Source: Methanocalculus natronophilus (GTDB taxonomy: Archaea > Halobacteriota > Methanomicrobia > Methanomicrobiales > Methanocorpusculaceae). Taken from it: a stretch of DNA of 64,000 nt. The position numbers and the translations under genes are program-made. Under the pieces are notes generated by a model. The model was not told the origin of the DNA. It was given only the letters and a program-made list of their open reading frames with translations, and did not search any database. The stretch covers positions 186,001 through 250,000 of the forward strand of contig NZ_JBCEXH010000004.1 in NCBI RefSeq assembly GCF_038751955.1. The letters run 5' to 3'. Numbering within the stretch: the first letter of the stretch is position 1; each line of letters opens with the position of its first letter. Of the stretch, positions 61,289 to 64,000 are shown in pieces.

Positions 61289-62077
61289 TTATTCCGGTTT
61301 CTCAAAAGAGACCATCCAGAACAGTGAATCCCAGAGCTCATATGTTTTGCAATTGAGCATGGAATCAGAAATCAGGTTCACCGGCGGATCATAGACTCCT
61401 GTCTCAGCCTTTGGCATAAAACTGCCAATGGGTGTCTTCTCCTGAAACGCTGCCGACTCATCAGAGAGATAGATCGATGCACCCGGTTTTGCAACCCGGA
61501 TCATCTCCTGAATCGCAGCCTCCTTCTCATTAAAGAAGTTTATTCCACCGATATGGAAGACGACATCAAAGATACCGTCCTGAAACGGAAGTGTCTCTGC
61601 ATTCCCCTGCACAAGCCCACTATCAATACCCCACTTCCTGCAGTTGTGCTGGCACTTTCGGAGCATCCCAAACGTGATGTCATTCCCAAAAAAGCGAGCA
61701 GAAACGCCGCTTCTGGCAAGGTTTCTTATCTGCTGGCCGGTGCCAACAGATGTCTCAAGGACAGCGTCACCATCTGTAATATCGATTATCCCGGCCAGTT
61801 CGTCAAGCCATTTTTGGATATTTCCAAGATTTGTTGCATACAGCAGATCGTAGAGGTGGCTGAACCAGGAATATCCCCGCTGCATCTTTTTATTCCACCC
61901 AAAGAGATCATCCTCTCTCAAAACAACCGGTATCCCGTCCCGGATGGGGAAACGCTCCCCTGTCTCACTATCTGCAACCCATGTTCCCTCAAATGCCAGG
62001 CTGTTTTTGGTTGCTGGATTTTGAAGCAGGGAGTAGAGCTCCTGCTGCCTTGTTTCAAAAGAATTCATCTCTCCCAT
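61289..62077 (-). CDS. Class I SAM-dependent methyltransferase
   Basis: 262 residues. Residues about 28-55 (LAFEGTWVADSETGERFPIRDGIPVVL) form a Trm112-like fold without cysteines, then residues about 85-210 are the methyltransferase core: DAVLETSVGTGQQIRNLA (motif I), VSARFFGNDITFGMLRKCQ, VQGNAETLPFQDGIFDVVFHIGGINFF (motif IV) and MIRVAKPGASIYLSDES. Typical of UbiE/COQ5-like enzymes on small molecules or quinones. Substrate unknown. Confidence 0.85.
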   Translation of the reverse strand: MGEMNSFETRQQELYSLLQNPATKNSLAFEGTWVADSETGERFPIRDGIPVVLREDDLFGWNKKMQRGYSWFSHLYDLLYATNLGNIQKWLDELAGIIDITDGDAVLETSVGTGQQIRNLARSGVSARFFGNDITFGMLRKCQHNCRKWGIDSGLVQGNAETLPFQDGIFDVVFHIGGINFFNEKEAAIQEMIRVAKPGASIYLSDESAAFQEKTPIGSFMPKAETGVYDPPVNLISDSMLNCKTYELWDSLFWMVSFEKPE

Positions 62078-62138
62078 CTCCTCCCTCTCTCCTGATAAAA
62101 TGTATCATCCCTCCTCTAGTTCGTGCCACACACACGGC

Positions 62139-62324
62139 TCACCGTGTGACACATCTCCAGGAGACGAAGAGATTGACAATTGTAATGACAATGGCAAAGA
62201 CAGATGCCCCGAAAAGATCAATAATGCCTCCGCCCAGCACATAGGTTAGCAACAGCCAGAGCAGGCCCCCGAGAATCCCAATAGCAAGTGGATTTATGAT
62301 CTGTTTTCTTGGTTCAGAGATCAA
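62139..62324 (-). CDS. Small two-helix membrane protein
   Basis: 61 residues with helices NPLAIGILGGLLWLLLTYVL and GASVFAIVITIVNLFVSW. Short polar ends. No family recognised. Codon use fits the window, so it is plausible. Confidence 0.5.
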   Translation of the reverse strand: MISEPRKQIINPLAIGILGGLLWLLLTYVLGGGIIDLFGASVFAIVITIVNLFVSWRCVTR

Positions 62325-62405
62325 TTCTCCATCTCCCTGTAGGTAATCAGGATCTTTTCTTCTATTTGGTAGTATCCCATCACACCAGATCGCTTTTGTG
62401 ACTGC

Positions 62406-63101
62406 TTACCATCTGGATATCCAGATGATCAGCATCCAGAAAGAGAAGAACAGGGCAAGTGAGAGTGCCGCCATAGGGAGAACCTGGAGATCATGGGTAT
62501 ATCCTGTGACTATCACTCCACCTCCCGCAATAAAGAGAGCTGTTGCATAGTAGCCCGGCCTCTCCTCTCGCCTGCTTCCGGTACTGATGGTGCCTGTATA
62601 CTTCCTCGTAGAAAAAGGATAAAACGGCTTCACCCCTGATTTTGTGCAGGAGTCTTCAAGTATATGGAGTAAGCCTCCGAAGAGAAGGCCAAAGAAGAAG
62701 AAGACCAGGATGCCATGCCAGTACCTGATCAGAAGAAGAATGGCTGCAAAAATGGAAGAGAGGATCAGCGAGTAGACAAGCACACCGGGGATGGTATGCA
62801 TCGAGCCACGGTGGCCGGGATCAAAAGGCTGCCTGAGAAGAAAAAAGAGAAGCCGGGTCAGTGGCATGATCAGGGGCCGCATAATCAGGCTGAAAACCTG
62901 CGCTATCCCGTCCATATAGTTGAGTTTTGAGTCAGTGGCATCAGCATCAGGCAGAAGCGATCCGATAACAGTGCCACTGAGAAAGACGATACAGGCAACC
63001 GGACTGATCTGCAGAAACGGAGCTGCCAGCAGCAGACCGCTGCCTGTACTAATTGCTATATGGTCAGACCCACGCATCTCCTCAGAATGGTAGACTGGCA
63101 A
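62406..63101 (-). CDS. DUF457/YdjM-family membrane hydrolase
   Basis: 231 residues with about five helices. A metal-binding set typical of membrane-bound metal-dependent hydrolases (LexA-binding YdjM type): an N-terminal H (SDHIAISTG), GSLLPDADATDS, HRGSMHTIPGVL and FGGLLHILEDSCTKSGVKPFYPFS. Substrate is unknown; some members act on phospholipids. Divergent from the MFS gene. Confidence 0.85.
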   Translation of the reverse strand: MPVYHSEEMRGSDHIAISTGSGLLLAAPFLQISPVACIVFLSGTVIGSLLPDADATDSKLNYMDGIAQVFSLIMRPLIMPLTRLLFFLLRQPFDPGHRGSMHTIPGVLVYSLILSSIFAAILLLIRYWHGILVFFFFGLLFGGLLHILEDSCTKSGVKPFYPFSTRKYTGTISTGSRREERPGYYATALFIAGGGVIVTGYTHDLQVLPMAALSLALFFSFWMLIIWISRW

Positions 63102-63233
63102 TATAATAAGCCTGCAGGGGTGCAGGGCGAAAGTGAATGGCCCGCCTCTTCATCTCTTTCAATACAAAACCAGCTTCTCTCTCACAAAAAAAGCAAAAAA
63201 ATATCTACGAGTAGAAGAGCAATAACTCTATAG

Positions 63234-64000
63234 ATGCACAATTATGAGGAGAAGCTATCAGAGCGCCAGTACATGCTGATCCTGATCTCCATCTCAATGG
63301 CACTTTTTATGGCGTCACTTGATGGAACAATCGTCAATATTGCTCTTCCAACCATATCGCATATCTTTGATCTCCCAACCACAACCGTTGCCTGGGTAGC
63401 GACGATCTACCTCCTCACCCTGACAGGCTGCTTTCTTATCTTTGGCAAACTGGCAGACAGAATAGGATTCAGGCGGATATTCATATCCGGGTTCTTCATC
63501 TTTACCATTGGCTCATTCTTTTGTGGCTTCCTACCTGAGTTTCTTGACTCATTCCTGGCTCTCCTCGGCTCCCGGGTACTGCAGGCAGTCGGCGGAGCAA
63601 TGATTGCTGCGATGGCGCCTGCCATGGTTGCGGCATTCTTCCCCCTGAATAGGAAAGGAAAGGCAATGGGAATCATAACGATCTTTGCAGCACTTGGGAC
63701 GGCAATAGGGCCAATTGTTGGGGGGTTCCTGACCCAGTATCTCTCGTGGAACTGGATCTTCTATATCAACATCCCTGTCGGTATCCTGGCGATACTCCTT
63801 GGAATGTATGCGATTCCATACAAACCGCCAGCAACAACCAGCCACTCGCCATTTGACTATCCCGGTGCTGTTCTCGTCTTCTCAGGTCTTGGTTTTTTAA
63901 TCCTTGCCGTCAGTATCGGTGCATCAGTTGGATGGACAAGTCCGGTCGTCCTTGGTGCATTTGCGGTATCGCTTCTCTCGCTCTGTATCCTGGCTTCCCA
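63234..64000 (+). CDS. MFS transporter, DHA2 (EmrB/QacA) family, partial
   Basis: Starts at ATG 63234 and runs off the end of the window with about 255 codons read. MFS drug-exporter 2 family: first helix ISISMALFMASLDGTIVNIALPTI (motif D1-like), TIYLLTLTGCFLIFGKLADRIGFRRIFISG (motif A GKLADRxGxRR), QAVGGAMIAAMAPAMVAAFFP, GIITIFAALGTAIGPIVGGFLTQYLSWNWIFYINIPVG (motif C GPIVGG and the W-FYINIP DHA2 mark). A proton-driven efflux pump of unknown substrate. Confidence 0.92.
   Translation, partial: MHNYEEKLSERQYMLILISISMALFMASLDGTIVNIALPTISHIFDLPTTTVAWVATIYLLTLTGCFLIFGKLADRIGFRRIFISGFFIFTIGSFFCGFLPEFLDSFLALLGSRVLQAVGGAMIAAMAPAMVAAFFPLNRKGKAMGIITIFAALGTAIGPIVGGFLTQYLSWNWIFYINIPVGILAILLGMYAIPYKPPATTSHSPFDYPGAVLVFSGLGFLILAVSIGASVGWTSPVVLGAFAVSLLSLCILAS

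Overview
The window looks like a piece of chromosome from a methanogenic archaeon, most likely a member of Methanomicrobiales. The evidence is archaeal eIF5A beside agmatinase, archaeal-type UMP kinase, a Fae-Hps fusion, a tungsten-type aldehyde:ferredoxin oxidoreductase with a MoaD-like protein, NifB, a V4R-domain regulator, PEGA and PGF-CTERM-type surface proteins, an intron-containing tRNA-Trp carrying a box C/D guide, TATA boxes about 25-30 nt upstream of start codons, and tRNAs without an encoded CCA. The order-level assignment is inference; no rRNA gene is present to settle it.

Layout. 1-3300 is AT-rich accessory DNA: a helicase/regulator remnant, a HEPN protein, a truncated transposase and an SH3-type protein whose linker is a pentapeptide repeat. 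3300-5900 holds tRNA-Leu, a solitary RelE-like toxin, NifB and a lipoprotein. 5870-11720 holds a PEGA surface protein, a 1331-residue TPR protein and RlmH. 11750-16000 holds a sodium/solute symporter with a 40-residue accessory peptide, MsrB divergent from a V4R regulator, a chagasin-like inhibitor and PspC. 15960-22250 is a uvrA-uvrC-uvrB operon.

22300-36700 is dense housekeeping DNA: a PAS protein, an Fe-S flavoprotein, a Mut7-C/radical SAM pair, UMP kinase, tRNA-Pro with nth, a PiT/DUF47 phosphate transporter, agmatinase/eIF5A, an inositol-phosphatase-like enzyme with NAD kinase, an ACT protein with homoserine dehydrogenase and an HTH-TiaS-like protein, a creatininase-family enzyme and FKBP. 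36800-50720 holds Fae-Hps, tRNA-Trp, an acyl-CoA synthetase, an HPr-kinase-like P-loop protein, an OCD/alanine dehydrogenase-family enzyme, AOR/MoaD, a deaminase-phosphorylase pair for purine/methylthioadenosine salvage, a SurA-like lipoprotein, a pirin remnant, GNAT and nicotinate phosphoribosyltransferase.

Downstream of tRNA-Ala (50912-50983) lies an AT-rich defence island to about 56170: an MNT-type nucleotidyltransferase coupled to a 48-residue HEPN-like fragment, a Dam-type methylase with its endonuclease partner, an Mrr nuclease and an HsdR remnant. It is followed by 1.3 kb with little coding potential. The window closes with a secreted sugar dehydrogenase whose signal peptide lies in another frame, membrane proteins with a coupled winged-helix regulator, a methyltransferase, a DUF457 protein and the start of an MFS transporter.

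Most notable: the tRNA-Trp intron reads as a complete box C/D RNA whose two guides address positions 34 and 39 of its own tRNA, and three separate genes carry tandem-repeat expansions (15 bp, 18 bp and 12 bp periods), one of which supplies the stop codon of its gene.
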